Source: Promicromonospora thailandica (GTDB taxonomy: Bacteria; Actinomycetota; Actinomycetes; Actinomycetales; Cellulomonadaceae). From it: 64,000 nt of DNA. The position numbers were made by a program, and so were the translations under genes. The stretch lies in assembly GCF_024171955.1 (NCBI RefSeq), contig NZ_JAMTCS010000007.1, forward strand, positions 1 to 64,000, in the 5' to 3' direction. The notes beneath the pieces are model-generated. The model worked only from the letters and a program-made list of their open reading frames with translations. It did not search any database and was not told the DNA's origin. Numbering within the stretch: the first letter of the stretch is position 1; each line of letters opens with the position of its first letter. Positions 14,100 through 22,926 of the stretch are shown here, in pieces.

Positions 14100-14685
14100 C
14101 GGCGGCGGACCCGGTCCCGTAGCGGGCCACGGCCTCGTCGACCAGGCCGTCGAGCTGGTCGGCGGCGACCACGCCGCAGCTGGCCAGGCCCGCGATGCCC
14201 TGCAGCGTCGCGAGGAAGAGCGTTCCGGTGCGTTCTGCCTCCCCCGGCGCGCGCCGTGCCCGGGCCTGGTCGCGCCGGAAGACGTCCAGCAGGGGCGTGA
14301 AGGCCTCGGTGGCGCGCGCCTCGACGAGCGGTCCGTCGCCGCCTCGCCCGTGCGCGTACATCAGCTCCAGCAGGTTCGCCTCGCTGACGGCGAAGGCGAC
14401 GTACACGTCGGCGATGGCGCGTACCTGGTCGCCGAACGTCGGCGCCGACTCCACGGCCTCCCGCAGGCGCAGGCCGAGACGGGCGAACCCGTCGGCGGCG
14501 AGAGCGTCGAGCAGCGCCTGCCGGTCGGCGAAGTAGCGGCGGGGCGCGGCGTGGGAGACACCGATGTCGGCCGTGACCTCCCGGAGCGAGAGGCTCGCCG
14601 CACCGCGCTCGCGCAGCACCTCGGCGGCCCGGTCCAGCACGGCCTGGCGCAGGTTGCCGTGGTGATAGGGGCGCGCCGACGTCAT
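14092..14685 (-). CDS. TetR-family repressor, 197 aa
   Basis: The N-terminal TetR HTH spans about residues 12-58 (AVLDRAAEVLRERG, LREVTADIGVSHAAPRRYFADRQAL); the C-terminal ligand domain is helical. It is divergent from the SDR gene. A 33-bp near-perfect palindrome (14703-14735) between them overlaps the SDR -35 box, so the protein probably represses the SDR and itself. A TATGCT box lies 6 nt before the ATG, suggesting a leaderless transcript. The ligand is unknown; the TetR/SDR pair hints at detoxification or ketone/alcohol metabolism. Confidence 0.9.
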   Translation of the reverse strand: MTSARPYHHGNLRQAVLDRAAEVLRERGAASLSLREVTADIGVSHAAPRRYFADRQALLDALAADGFARLGLRLREAVESAPTFGDQVRAIADVYVAFAVSEANLLELMYAHGRGGDGPLVEARATEAFTPLLDVFRRDQARARRAPGEAERTGTLFLATLQGIAGLASCGVVAADQLDGLVDEAVARYGTGSAAAS

Positions 14686-14702
14686 CCCGTCAGCATACGG
14701 AA

Positions 14703-14735
14703 GTATCCGTTGACAACATAGTTGTCACTGGATAC
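14703..14735. promoter_or_regulatory. 33-bp palindromic operator between TetR and SDR genes
   Basis: GTATCC-GT-TGACAAC-ATA-GTTGTCA-CT-GGATAC: the outer (6 bp) and inner (7 bp) arms are perfectly symmetric around a central ATA, with only the 2-bp spacers unmatched. Size and symmetry fit a TetR dimer-of-dimers site. Confidence 0.8.
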
Positions 14736-14738
14736 ATT
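14710..14738 (+). promoter_or_regulatory. Promoter of the SDR gene
   Basis: A perfect -35 TTGACA (14710-14715), 17-nt spacer and TACATT (14733-14738) stand 7 nt before ATG 14746, so the mRNA is probably leaderless. The -35 lies inside the TetR operator. Confidence 0.8.
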
Positions 14739-14745
14739 GCCTGGC

Positions 14746-15645
14746 ATGGCTGTCCTCCCCTCCCCCGCGCACATCCCTGACCAGACCGGCCGGACCGCGA
14801 TCGTCACCGGTGGCGGCAGCGGCATCGGCCGGGCCACGGCCGCCGCCCTCGCGGCCAAGGGGGCGCGCGTCGTCCTCGCCGTCCGCGACCAGGACAAGGG
14901 CCGTGCCGCCGCCGCCGGCATGGCCGGCCGGGTCGAGGTGCGTCCGCTGGATCTCGCCTCGCTCTCCTCGGTCCGTGCGTTCGCCCGGGACCTGGACGGC
15001 CCGGTGGACCTCCTCGTCAACAACGCCGGGATCATGAGCGGCACGCTCCGGCACACCGAGGACGGCTTCGAGCTCCAGCTCGGGACGAACCACCTCGGGC
15101 ACTTCGCGCTGACGAACCTGCTCCTGGACCGCGTCGTGGGCCGGGTCGTGACGGTGACGTCCACCGCGTACCGGTCGACGTACCTCGACGTCGACGACCC
15201 GCACTGGGAGCGGCGACCCTACCGCCCGTTCCCCGCGTACGGGCAGTCCAAGCTGGCCAACCTGCTGTTCACCGTGGAGCTGCAACGCAGGCTGTCGGCG
15301 GCGGGTTCGTCCGTGCTGGCGACCGCCGCGCACCCGGGCTGGGCCGCGACAGGGTTCCGGATCACCAGCGGGAACCGGCTCTTCGACCGGTTCATGGCGG
15401 TGAGCGCGCCGCTGGTCGCACACGGCCCGGAGGGTGGCTCGCTGCCCACCCTGCTCGCCGCGGTGGGCGACGTCCCGGGCGGCAGCCTCGCCGGCCCGAG
15501 CCGCTTCGGCGTGCGCGGCCCGGCCACGGTGGCCGACGCCGCGCCCCTCGCCGACGACGCCGCGGTCGCCGCGCAGCTGTGGGCCCTCTCGGAGCGCCTG
15601 ACGGGTACGCGGTTCCCCGAGGCCACCCGGCCGGCCACCCCCTGA
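14746..15645 (+). CDS. Short-chain dehydrogenase/reductase, 299 aa
   Basis: Classic SDR layout: nucleotide motif TGGGSGIGRA (about 20-29), NNAG (about 93-96), and catalytic YGQSK with a preceding serine (TSTAYRS). The length and the sequence HPGWAATGF place it with the retinol-dehydrogenase/WW-oxidoreductase-like SDRs. It reduces or oxidises a carbonyl/alcohol with NAD(P); substrate unknown. It is controlled by the divergent TetR through the palindrome at 14703. It ends in a 16-bp hairpin shared with tRNA-Ser. Confidence 0.88.
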   Translation: MAVLPSPAHIPDQTGRTAIVTGGGSGIGRATAAALAAKGARVVLAVRDQDKGRAAAAGMAGRVEVRPLDLASLSSVRAFARDLDGPVDLLVNNAGIMSGTLRHTEDGFELQLGTNHLGHFALTNLLLDRVVGRVVTVTSTAYRSTYLDVDDPHWERRPYRPFPAYGQSKLANLLFTVELQRRLSAAGSSVLATAAHPGWAATGFRITSGNRLFDRFMAVSAPLVAHGPEGGSLPTLLAAVGDVPGGSLAGPSRFGVRGPATVADAAPLADDAAVAAQLWALSERLTGTRFPEATRPATP

Positions 15646-15669
15646 CCCGGGGGACCTGGCCGGGAACGA

Positions 15670-15706
15670 CGACGACGCGGGACATCGTGGATGTCCCGCG
15701 TCGTCG
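15670..15706. terminator. Bidirectional terminator, 16-bp perfect stem
   Basis: CGACGACGCGGGACAT (15670-15685) pairs perfectly with 15691-15706 around a 5-nt loop. It lies between the SDR gene (plus) and tRNA-Ser(TGA) (minus) and can serve both. Confidence 0.8.
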
Positions 15707-15712
15707 GACGTG

Positions 15713-15797
15713 CGGAGGGCGAGGGATTCGAACCCCCGGTGCGTTGCCGCACAACGGTTTTCAAGACCGTCACATTAGGCCGCTCTGTCAGCCCTCC
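15713..15797 (-). tRNA. tRNA-Ser(TGA)
   Basis: 85-nt class II tRNA: acceptor GGAGGGC/GCCCTCC, discriminator G, anticodon loop CTTGAAA giving anticodon TGA, long variable arm, T-loop TTCGAAT. Decodes UCN codons. Confidence 0.96.
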
Positions 15798-15865
15798 TCG
15801 CGCCGGGCACCCGCCGGGTGCGGCAGGACGGCGCGGCCATACAGTCTAGCCCCGGCTCATACAGC

Positions 15866-15898
15866 GACGGCGGGCCGCCCTCGAGGTGGCCCGCCGTC
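15866..15898 (-). terminator. Terminator of the cvn operon
   Basis: 11-bp stem GACGGCGGGCC / GGCCCGCCGTC with an 11-nt loop, 22 nt after the cvnD stop codon in the direction of transcription. Confidence 0.7.
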
Positions 15899-15919
15899 CG
15901 CGAAGTGCTGGAGAGTGAC

Positions 15920-16750
15920 TCAGCCCTGCGCCTGTGCGCCCGACCGGAGCTGGCGCATCGCGAGCTGGACCAGCGCGATGAGGGTCTGCTTGGTCGCCGC
16001 GCGGGACCGTGCGTCCGTGTAGAGCATCGGCACGTGGGACGGGATCTGCAGCGCCTCGCGAACGTCCTCGAGCCGGTGCTTGGCCACACCGTCGAAGCAG
16101 TTCACGCCCACGACGAACGGGATGTTGCGGGACTCGAAGTAGTCGATCGCCGGGAAGCACTGCTCCAAGCGGTCCGTGTCGACCAGGACGACGGCGCCGA
16201 TCGCGCCGCGCACCAGGTCGTCCCACATGAAGAGGAAGCGGTCCTGGCCGGGCGTGCCGAACAGGTACAGCCACAGGTTGCCCGGCAGCTCGACACGGCC
16301 GAAGTCCATGGCCACCGTGGTGGTGGTCTTGCGGTCGGTGACGCCACCGGCGTCGTCCACGCCGACCGAGTGCTCGGTCATGGCCGCCTCGGTGTTCAGC
16401 GGCTCGACGTCGGAGATCGAGCCGATGAACGTCGTCTTGCCGACGGCGAAGCCACCCGCGACGACGATCTTGACGACCGTGGGCGCGGTGCGCTCGGAGG
16501 CGGGCTGCGCGCCCGGAGCGGCCTGTGCACCGGCGTTGCCGGTGGGCGCCTGCTGCATCACCGGCGGCGCGGGCTGGGTCTGCGCCGGCCGGGACGCCTG
16601 CGCGGTGGGCGCAGGAGCGCCACCGCCACCACCGAGCACGCTCTGGCGCGCAGGCGCGTTCGAGGAGGCCGTCGCGGTGCCGGCGTTACCCGAGACCGGG
16701 GCCCAGTTGGGGCCGCTGCGGGCCCCGCCGTCAGAGGGCGGAAATGCCAT
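15920..16750 (-). CDS. cvnD: Conservon GTPase CvnD with extended N-terminus, 276 aa
   Basis: The C-terminal 195 residues are an MglA/Ras-like GTPase: P-loop AGGFAVGKTT (about 91-100), a FGTPGQDRF switch II motif and GVNCFDG in the place of NKxD. CvnD proteins are the G-protein part of conservons, membrane-associated signalling complexes. An additional N-terminal segment of about 80 residues rich in P, A, Q and G is longer than I expect for CvnD. The start at ATG 16750 overlaps cvnC by 20 nt and has GGAG upstream. Last gene of the operon. Confidence 0.92.
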   Translation of the reverse strand: MAFPPSDGGARSGPNWAPVSGNAGTATASSNAPARQSVLGGGGGAPAPTAQASRPAQTQPAPPVMQQAPTGNAGAQAAPGAQPASERTAPTVVKIVVAGGFAVGKTTFIGSISDVEPLNTEAAMTEHSVGVDDAGGVTDRKTTTTVAMDFGRVELPGNLWLYLFGTPGQDRFLFMWDDLVRGAIGAVVLVDTDRLEQCFPAIDYFESRNIPFVVGVNCFDGVAKHRLEDVREALQIPSHVPMLYTDARSRAATKQTLIALVQLAMRQLRSGAQAQG

Positions 16751-17141
16751 TCAGAACACTCTCCAAGACGCTCAGCGACAGGCCCGAGTTCGAGCTGCCG
16801 TGGCCTGTGTGGACGTTAACCGGTGTCGAGGTGTGCACGGTGACGTGCCCTTCCTCCTGCATGTCCGCCACAAGGATCCGGACGACACCCAGGGGCAGCC
16901 GCAAGAGGGCCGAGAGCTCGGCGATCGACACGTACGTGTGCGCGGCGTGCTGGAGGATCGCGCGCTTCTCGGGCGGCAGGCCGTAGCTGCTGACCGCGCC
17001 GGGAAGAACCTCCACGAGGGCCTCGAGCGGCAGGTCGGACAGCTCCGACCGCACCCGGCCTCCGGTGACCGCGTAGGGGCGCACGGTGGACGTCTCGCGG
17101 ACGTCCCCCTGCCCCTGGGAACCGAAAGGTGCGTACGTCAT
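16731..17141 (-). CDS. cvnC: Conservon protein CvnC (DUF742), 136 aa
   Basis: DUF742 signature: VRPYAVTGGR near the N-terminus, followed by a winged-helix-like region (YVSIAELSALLRLPLGVVRILVADM, about 75-100). Start ATG 17141 is supported by GAGGA seven bases upstream; a longer in-frame start at 17183 is less likely as it would overlap cvnB. In conservons CvnC links the kinase-like CvnA and the GTPase; exact role unknown. Confidence 0.9.
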   Translation of the reverse strand: MTYAPFGSQGQGDVRETSTVRPYAVTGGRVRSELSDLPLEALVEVLPGAVSSYGLPPEKRAILQHAAHTYVSIAELSALLRLPLGVVRILVADMQEEGHVTVHTSTPVNVHTGHGSSNSGLSLSVLESVLNGISAL

Positions 17142-17151
17142 GGTCGAGTCC

Positions 17152-17601
17152 TCATCCCACGCTGGCGGCTCGGGTCTGCCCATCGACCGGGAGGCTGCCC
17201 CGCATCTCCGAGATCAGCTGCGGCGTGAGCGTGGCCTCGGTGCGGGACACCAGGAGGGCCATCTCGTAGCCGATCAGGCCGATGTCGCAGGTGGCCTCCG
17301 CGACCACGCCGAGCACGGACCCGTTCGAGACGTTCATCAGGAAAAGGAACCCGTTGTCCATCTCGATGATCGCCTGACGGACATTACCGCCGTTGAGCTG
17401 CCGAGAGGCTCCACGCGTAAGACTTGACATACCCGAGACGATCGCCGCCAGCTGGTCGCCGCTGGTGCGGTCGAGCTGGTCGGACATCGCCATGAGCAGG
17501 CCGTCTGCCGATACGACGAGCGTGTGCCGGCTGCCGGGAACGGTACGCACGAAGTTGTCGAGCAGCCACCCGAAATTCGTTGCTTCGGTGCTGAGGGTCA
17601 C
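17152..17601 (-). CDS. cvnB: Conservon roadblock/LC7 protein CvnB, 149 aa
   Basis: A Roadblock/LC7 fold is indicated by NFVRTVPGSRHTLVVSADGLLMAMS, followed by LAAIVSGMSSL and FLFLMNVSNGSVLGVVA. Start GTG 17601 has AGGAGGAAC upstream. Roadblock proteins regulate MglA-like GTPases, here CvnD. The gene lies 10 nt before cvnC. Confidence 0.92.
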   Translation of the reverse strand: MTLSTEATNFGWLLDNFVRTVPGSRHTLVVSADGLLMAMSDQLDRTSGDQLAAIVSGMSSLTRGASRQLNGGNVRQAIIEMDNGFLFLMNVSNGSVLGVVAEATCDIGLIGYEMALLVSRTEATLTPQLISEMRGSLPVDGQTRAASVG

Positions 17602-17641
17602 TCTCTGTTCCTCCTAGTCAGAATCCACAGACGCGTTTTGG

Positions 17642-20600
17642 TCACCGCGACTGCGGCGCTGAGTCAGGGACATGATTCACGGTCGAGGGTGCCCACGTCG
17701 AGTCCCCATCGCCCTTCTTGCCGTTCTCGTGCTCCGACTTGCCCTCGTCGATCGACTCCGACCGGCCACGCGCGGTGGCCGACTGGAACGCCGAGAGACG
17801 CGAGCGAAGCTGCTCGGGGTCACGATCGATGCGAGCTGAGAGGCGCTCGACAGTGGGGTCCGCACCGGTGCCGGAGGCACCACGCGTGCGGCGGGTCAGT
17901 CCGCCGCTGACGCCCTCGGTGCTGACGGATGCCGGGCGGTACGAGTCGTCCTCCTTCACATCATCTTCCTGGAATGCCCCCCGCCGAAGCAGGCTCGTCA
18001 TCTCCTCGTAGAGAACCGCCGAGGCCGTCCACTCCGACCGAGCCTCCACCGAGTCCCGCACGTACTCCGGGTCCAGTGGGTCCTTGCCGTCGCCGTCGGT
18101 ACCGGCGGCACGCTTGGCCAGCGGCGCAGGCGAGCCGTACGTCGGGTCGTACACAGCGCCGGTCGGGTACGGCTCGCTGAACTCGCGGGCCGGAGCCGGG
18201 GCCGACTGCTGCGCGGTCGCCATCGGCACGGCCTGGGTGGCCGGGGCCGACGCGAACGAGGTGGGCGCCTGCCGCTGCGGAGCGGGCGCCGGCGCCGGGG
18301 CGGCCGCGCGGGGCGCGGCGTCCACGAACGGGTTGGAGGCCTGCGCCGGGGGCGCCGACTGCGCGGGCACCGGCACGGTGCCACCGGCAGGCGCGCTGGG
18401 CACGGTCGACACCGCGGAGGTCATGGCCTCCTGGACCGCCCGCTGGTACCCCTCCTGGTAGCCCCGCTGGTAGGTCGGGTCCTCGACCGAGGGCGCCGGG
18501 GCAGGAGCCGCCGGGGCCTGGGCCGGGAACGCGCCGGTGGGCGGAGCAGCGGGGGTACGGACAGCCTGCGGCCGGCTCAGCGCCTCGAAGTTCTGCGGCT
18601 GGTTCGGCACGTAGAAGTCCTGCGGCTGGCTCGCCGCCGCCTGGAAGCTCTGCGTCTCGACGCTCGGCGCGGGCACGACCGGTGCGCCGTAGCTCGGCAC
18701 CCCCGAGACGGGACCGCTCACCGTCTGGATCGGACGCGACGCCGGACGCTCCTGCGGCTGGTAGGCACGCAGCTCGCCCGTGGCGGGCTGGCCCGGACGG
18801 CGACCGAAGAGACCCCGCTTCGGGGCCGGCTTGGCACCCTGCTGGGACGGCGTCGAGCGGCGGCTCGGGAGGTCCGCCATGAGCTCCTCGAACGCGGGCA
18901 GCGCCTCGAAGGACGAGTCGGGCCCCTCGGGGGCCTCCGCTCCGAAGCCCTGCGACTGGCCGCCGTCGCCCGGGTACGACCGGCCGAAGCTCTGGGCCGG
19001 AGCCGGGCTCTGCCCGCCGCCCGCGGCCGGGAACCGCATGACGTCCGTGTCCGACATCCCCGGCAGCGCGGCCGGGTCCTGGGTCACGGGGTCGAGCTGC
19101 AGCGACTGGGTGCCACCGGCGTCCGCCGGGTCGATGGTGCTCAGCGAGCGGAAGCTCGAGAAGAGCGCGCTGCGCTGGTCCACGTCCACCGCGGCGGGCG
19201 TGGTGTCCTCGAAGACCGGGGTGACCGGCTCCGCCGGCTGCGGCGCCCGCTGCCGGCTCGGGAGCGAGCTGCCCTCGGACACGTTCGACGGCGGGGCCCA
19301 GGCGTTGTCGTCGCCCTGGTACTCCTGCGGGAGCGACGGCGTCTGGATCTCGGGGAGCACGATCGAGCCGGTCGGCGTGGTCTCGGCGGTCGGCTGGGCG
19401 GCCGTCGAGCTGCGACGCCGGGCCAGGCCGAGCGCCGTCGTGCCGTCCGTGAGGGACTCGATGTCCACCGGCTGGGCGACCGGGGCGGGCTGTGCCGCGA
19501 AGGCGGCGGCCGCGATCTGCGACGTGCCGGTCGGGACCGGCATGCCGCCCTGCTGCGGCACCGACGTCGTGGCGGGCGAGGCCGCCGTCACGCCGGACGA
19601 GCCGAAGGCGTTGGCGGCCGCACCGCGCATCGCACCGGTGCCGGGGCCGGTGGCCACGCCACCGTTGAACTGCGACGCGGCCTGCTGGGTGTTGGCCTCC
19701 AGCGGGTCCGTCGGCATCGGCAGCGGCATCGCGTTGTCCGGCATGAACAGCACCGCCGGGAAGCGGACCGTCACCTCGGTACCGGTGCCGCCCTCGCCGA
19801 CGCCGAACGCCACCTGGGCGCCGAGCCGGTCGGACAGGCGGCCGACCACGTAGAGGCCGAGGCGCTGCGCACCGACGGCGTCGGACGCCGCGTGGCTGTG
19901 CACCTTGCGGTTCGCCTCGGCGATCTCCTCGGGGTTCATGCCAAGGCCGTGGTCGCGGACCACGACAGTCACGAACTGCTCGTCGCGTGCCGTGGTGACC
20001 TCCACCGGCGTGTGCGGCTCGGAGAACATCGTCGCGTTCTCGAGGAGCTCGGCCAGCAGGTGCGCCGCGTTCAGCGCGTTGTGGCCCAGCATCATCGGGT
20101 CGACGACGAGGTTCAGGCGCACCCGGTCGTACAGCTCGATCTCGGACGACGCCGTACGGATCACGTCGGAGACCGGCATGGGCTGGCGCACGCGACGTCC
20201 GGAGTCGATGCCCGCGAGAACGAGGAGGGACTCCGCGTTGCGGCGCATACGGGTCGCGAGGTGGTCCAGGCGGAAGAGGTTCGACAGGGTCGACGGGTCT
20301 TCCTCGGAACGCTCGAGGTCGTCGAGGAACGCGAGCTGCCGGTTGAGGAGCACCTGGTCGCGGCGGGCCACGTTGACGAACATCTCGGCGATGGACCCGC
20401 GGAGGGCCGCCTGCTCGCGGGCCACGTCGATGGTCGTGCGGTTGACGTCGTTGAACGCCGCGGCGAGCTGTCCGATCTCGTCGGACGACTCGATGCTGAT
20501 CGGGTCGAGGTCGATGCTCGGGCCCTGGCCCGGCACCGACACCTGCTCCACCAGGGTGGGGAGGCGGTCGCGGACCACGCCGGCGGCCTGCGTGAGGCGG

Positions 20601-21712
20601 CGCAGCGGGGAGACCAGGCGACGGGCGATGACGAGGGCCATGATGACCGAGAAGCCGAGGGCCGCGATCGCGACGCCACCGGTGAGGTAGGCGCGGTTGG
20701 CCGCGACGTCGGCGCGCTCCTGGGCGAACGCGGCGGTGTCCTCGCGGACGGCGTCGCGGACGATGCGGCTCTCCTCGACCCACTTGGCGGACTCGCCCTG
20801 GAAGGCGTCGACCTGGGCGGGCTGGATGGCGGCGAGGTCGCCGCGGGCCACGTAGCCGCGCACCGTGCCGTAGACGCCGTCCATGCCCGGCACCTGGTAG
20901 TCACCGGGGATGCGGTCGAACAGGTCCTGCGTGCTGTCCCACTGGCGGTCACCGAGGTTCACCAGGTCGGCACCGCGCAGCGCGAGGGACCGCGAGGCGG
21001 CCTCCCTGATCTCCGCCGGGTAGCCGTTGAAGATGCCCAGGGCCAGGCCGACGACCGGACGCTCGTAGGTGTTGGTCAGCATGAGCTGGTCGATGGCGAA
21101 GTACGCCTCGAGGCGGGTACCCAGGTCGCGGTCCTCGGAGGTGTCCGCGATGGCGTCCATCACCTCGAGCGCGCCGTCGATGTAGGTGCCGTACGCGTCG
21201 GTCGCGACCCGTTCGGTGAGGCGCCCCTCGGAGACCTTCTTCTGCACGTCCGTGATGGCGGCACGGTCCTCGATGGTCTGCGCGACGGCGTCCTTGACGC
21301 GCTGGTCCAGCATCGAGATGTCGATGTTCAGCAGCTCTTCGTCGCGGGCGTCGAGAGCCGTGATGGTCTGTGCCTGGGCCGCGGGGGCCGCCCACACGGG
21401 CTGGCCGTCCTTCGTGACCGGCTGGCCGTTCTCGTCGAGCTCCGGCGTGCCCTGCAGCAGGGCCAGCCGGGCGCCCGTCCCGGACTCCGAGTCGTCGATC
21501 ATCGCGACGATGTTGTACGCCCGCTCCTGCGCGAATGCGGTGCCTGCCTGGTCCTGGTACTCGAGCGCGGCGACGAGATCAGCTGTCTGCTGCGCGCGCA
21601 TCGCGTCGGCCACCGAGAGGCCGATGATGTACGCCGCTGCGATGACCAGGACGACGGCAGGCGTGACCAGAGTCGCAAGAACTTTCCCGCGCACTCCCAA
21701 CCTGCGGAACAT
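17642..21712 (-). CDS. cvnA: Conservon sensor kinase-like protein CvnA, 1356 aa
   Basis: N-terminal membrane helix (about 15-35), an extracytoplasmic nitrate/nitrite-sensing-like domain to about 330, a second helix, HAMP linker, then an H-box-like LDHLATRMRRN and a GHKL ATPase with ELLENA (N box) and DHGLGM (G1). The remaining C-terminal half, more than 650 residues, is disordered and rich in P, A, Q, S and G, ending in short charged helices. This makes it large for the family. It is the first gene of the operon, with GAGAGG before ATG 21712. In conservons CvnA receives the signal relayed to CvnB-D. Confidence 0.9.
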   Translation of the reverse strand: MFRRLGVRGKVLATLVTPAVVLVIAAAYIIGLSVADAMRAQQTADLVAALEYQDQAGTAFAQERAYNIVAMIDDSESGTGARLALLQGTPELDENGQPVTKDGQPVWAAPAAQAQTITALDARDEELLNIDISMLDQRVKDAVAQTIEDRAAITDVQKKVSEGRLTERVATDAYGTYIDGALEVMDAIADTSEDRDLGTRLEAYFAIDQLMLTNTYERPVVGLALGIFNGYPAEIREAASRSLALRGADLVNLGDRQWDSTQDLFDRIPGDYQVPGMDGVYGTVRGYVARGDLAAIQPAQVDAFQGESAKWVEESRIVRDAVREDTAAFAQERADVAANRAYLTGGVAIAALGFSVIMALVIARRLVSPLRRLTQAAGVVRDRLPTLVEQVSVPGQGPSIDLDPISIESSDEIGQLAAAFNDVNRTTIDVAREQAALRGSIAEMFVNVARRDQVLLNRQLAFLDDLERSEEDPSTLSNLFRLDHLATRMRRNAESLLVLAGIDSGRRVRQPMPVSDVIRTASSEIELYDRVRLNLVVDPMMLGHNALNAAHLLAELLENATMFSEPHTPVEVTTARDEQFVTVVVRDHGLGMNPEEIAEANRKVHSHAASDAVGAQRLGLYVVGRLSDRLGAQVAFGVGEGGTGTEVTVRFPAVLFMPDNAMPLPMPTDPLEANTQQAASQFNGGVATGPGTGAMRGAAANAFGSSGVTAASPATTSVPQQGGMPVPTGTSQIAAAAFAAQPAPVAQPVDIESLTDGTTALGLARRRSSTAAQPTAETTPTGSIVLPEIQTPSLPQEYQGDDNAWAPPSNVSEGSSLPSRQRAPQPAEPVTPVFEDTTPAAVDVDQRSALFSSFRSLSTIDPADAGGTQSLQLDPVTQDPAALPGMSDTDVMRFPAAGGGQSPAPAQSFGRSYPGDGGQSQGFGAEAPEGPDSSFEALPAFEELMADLPSRRSTPSQQGAKPAPKRGLFGRRPGQPATGELRAYQPQERPASRPIQTVSGPVSGVPSYGAPVVPAPSVETQSFQAAASQPQDFYVPNQPQNFEALSRPQAVRTPAAPPTGAFPAQAPAAPAPAPSVEDPTYQRGYQEGYQRAVQEAMTSAVSTVPSAPAGGTVPVPAQSAPPAQASNPFVDAAPRAAAPAPAPAPQRQAPTSFASAPATQAVPMATAQQSAPAPAREFSEPYPTGAVYDPTYGSPAPLAKRAAGTDGDGKDPLDPEYVRDSVEARSEWTASAVLYEEMTSLLRRGAFQEDDVKEDDSYRPASVSTEGVSGGLTRRTRGASGTGADPTVERLSARIDRDPEQLRSRLSAFQSATARGRSESIDEGKSEHENGKKGDGDSTWAPSTVNHVPDSAPQSR

Positions 21713-21854
21713 GCGTACCTCTCTCCATCACTGATCCGGAAGGGTGTGGCGTGCGTGGTGCCCGCGCGCATCCCTCGGTGCTGCGTACAAGTTACCGGCA
21801 CCCGGTTCCCGCTGACGACCCTCGTGAGGCCACACGGAAGTAGGCTTCATCGAT

Positions 21855-22832
21855 GTGCGAGCCGTCACGATATCCGGACCGGGCCCCTCAGGGAAACTCT
21901 CCCTTTCAACCCTGAATCACCCGAATGCTGGCCAAAGCGACGTTCTGATCGACGTCGCAGCCGCCGGAGTGAACCGCGCTGACCTGCTTCAACGGGCCGG
22001 ATACTACCCCCCTCCACCGGGTGCCCCGGACTGGCCAGGGCTGGAGATATCCGGAACAGTCAAGCGTGTCGGACCCGGCGTGTCGCGCTGGCGGGCCGGT
22101 GACCGGGTGGTCGCCCTGCTCGAAGGCGGCGGTTACGCGGAGCAGGCCGTGGTCCGCGAGACCCAGGTTCTCCCCGTCCCGGACGGGGTCGACCTGGTCG
22201 ACGCCGCGGCGCTGCCCGAGGCGGCCTGCACCGTCTGGAACAACCTCGTGGACGTGGGCCGGCTCCGTGCCGGCGAGTGGGTGCTCGTCCACGGCGGCTC
22301 CGGCGGCATCGGCACGCTCGCGATCCAGGTGGCCAGGGCGCTGGGCGCGCACGTGGTCGCCACGGCGGGCGGCGCGGAGCGCACGGCGCGCTGCGCCGGG
22401 CTCGGTGCGGAGGTCGTGGTCGACCACCGGACGCAGGACTTCGCCGACGAGGTGCTGCGGGCGACGGACGGCCGCGGGGTCGACGTCGTGCTCGACCTGC
22501 TCGGCGGGCGGGCGCTGAACGACAACGTCCGTGCGCTGGCCCGCGGCGGCCGCCTCGTCGTGATCGGGATGCAGCAGGGCCGGCGCGGGGAGCTCGACCT
22601 GGGCGCGCTGCTCGCGCGGCGCGGCACCGTCACGGGCACGCTGCTGCGGTCCCGTCCGGCGGACGAGAAGGCGCGCATCGTCGCGGACACCGAGCAGCAC
22701 GTGTGGCCGCTGGTCGCCGCCGGTCGCGTGCGCCCGGTCGTGCACGCACGCATCCCGTTCGACGAGGCGCAGAGCGCGCACGACCTGCTGGAGTCGGGCG
22801 AGGCGTTCGGCAAAGTGCTCCTGGTCCCGTGA
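21855..22832 (+). CDS. Zinc-independent quinone oxidoreductase (MDR family), 325 aa
   Basis: MDR fold: N-terminal GroES-like domain with AAAGVNRADLLQRAGYYPPP, then VHGGSGGIGTLAIQVARALGA (NADPH-binding, about 144-164). The catalytic zinc ligands of alcohol dehydrogenases are missing, and the sequence is close to the PIG3/TP53I3-like quinone reductases. It would reduce quinones or related enones with NADPH. Start GTG 21855 is 8 nt after TAGGCT, so it is probably leaderless. It is divergent from cvnA. Confidence 0.9.
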   Translation: MRAVTISGPGPSGKLSLSTLNHPNAGQSDVLIDVAAAGVNRADLLQRAGYYPPPPGAPDWPGLEISGTVKRVGPGVSRWRAGDRVVALLEGGGYAEQAVVRETQVLPVPDGVDLVDAAALPEAACTVWNNLVDVGRLRAGEWVLVHGGSGGIGTLAIQVARALGAHVVATAGGAERTARCAGLGAEVVVDHRTQDFADEVLRATDGRGVDVVLDLLGGRALNDNVRALARGGRLVVIGMQQGRRGELDLGALLARRGTVTGTLLRSRPADEKARIVADTEQHVWPLVAAGRVRPVVHARIPFDEAQSAHDLLESGEAFGKVLLVP

Positions 22833-22840
22833 TCAACGCG

Positions 22841-22856
22841 TGCCTATATATAGGCA
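22841..22856. promoter_or_regulatory. 16-bp perfect palindrome TGCCTATATATAGGCA upstream of bpa
   Basis: TGCCTATATATAGGCA lies 70 bp before the bpa start and 8 bp after the preceding stop. It is perfectly symmetric and strikingly AT-rich for this genome, as expected of a dimeric repressor site or an AT-rich promoter element. Confidence 0.55.
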
Positions 22857-22926
22857 TGGCCGGTAATTTCGTTCCGGGGCCCGGAAAGCCGTGCGGGCGT
22901 CAGCCGATTGGGGCAAGACTGGGTTC

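Noticed and set aside
21713-21854. Riboswitch or extra gene between cvnA and the quinone oxidoreductase
   Set aside because: The 142-bp gap shows only the divergent starts and the TAGGCT box; no conserved RNA element was recognised.
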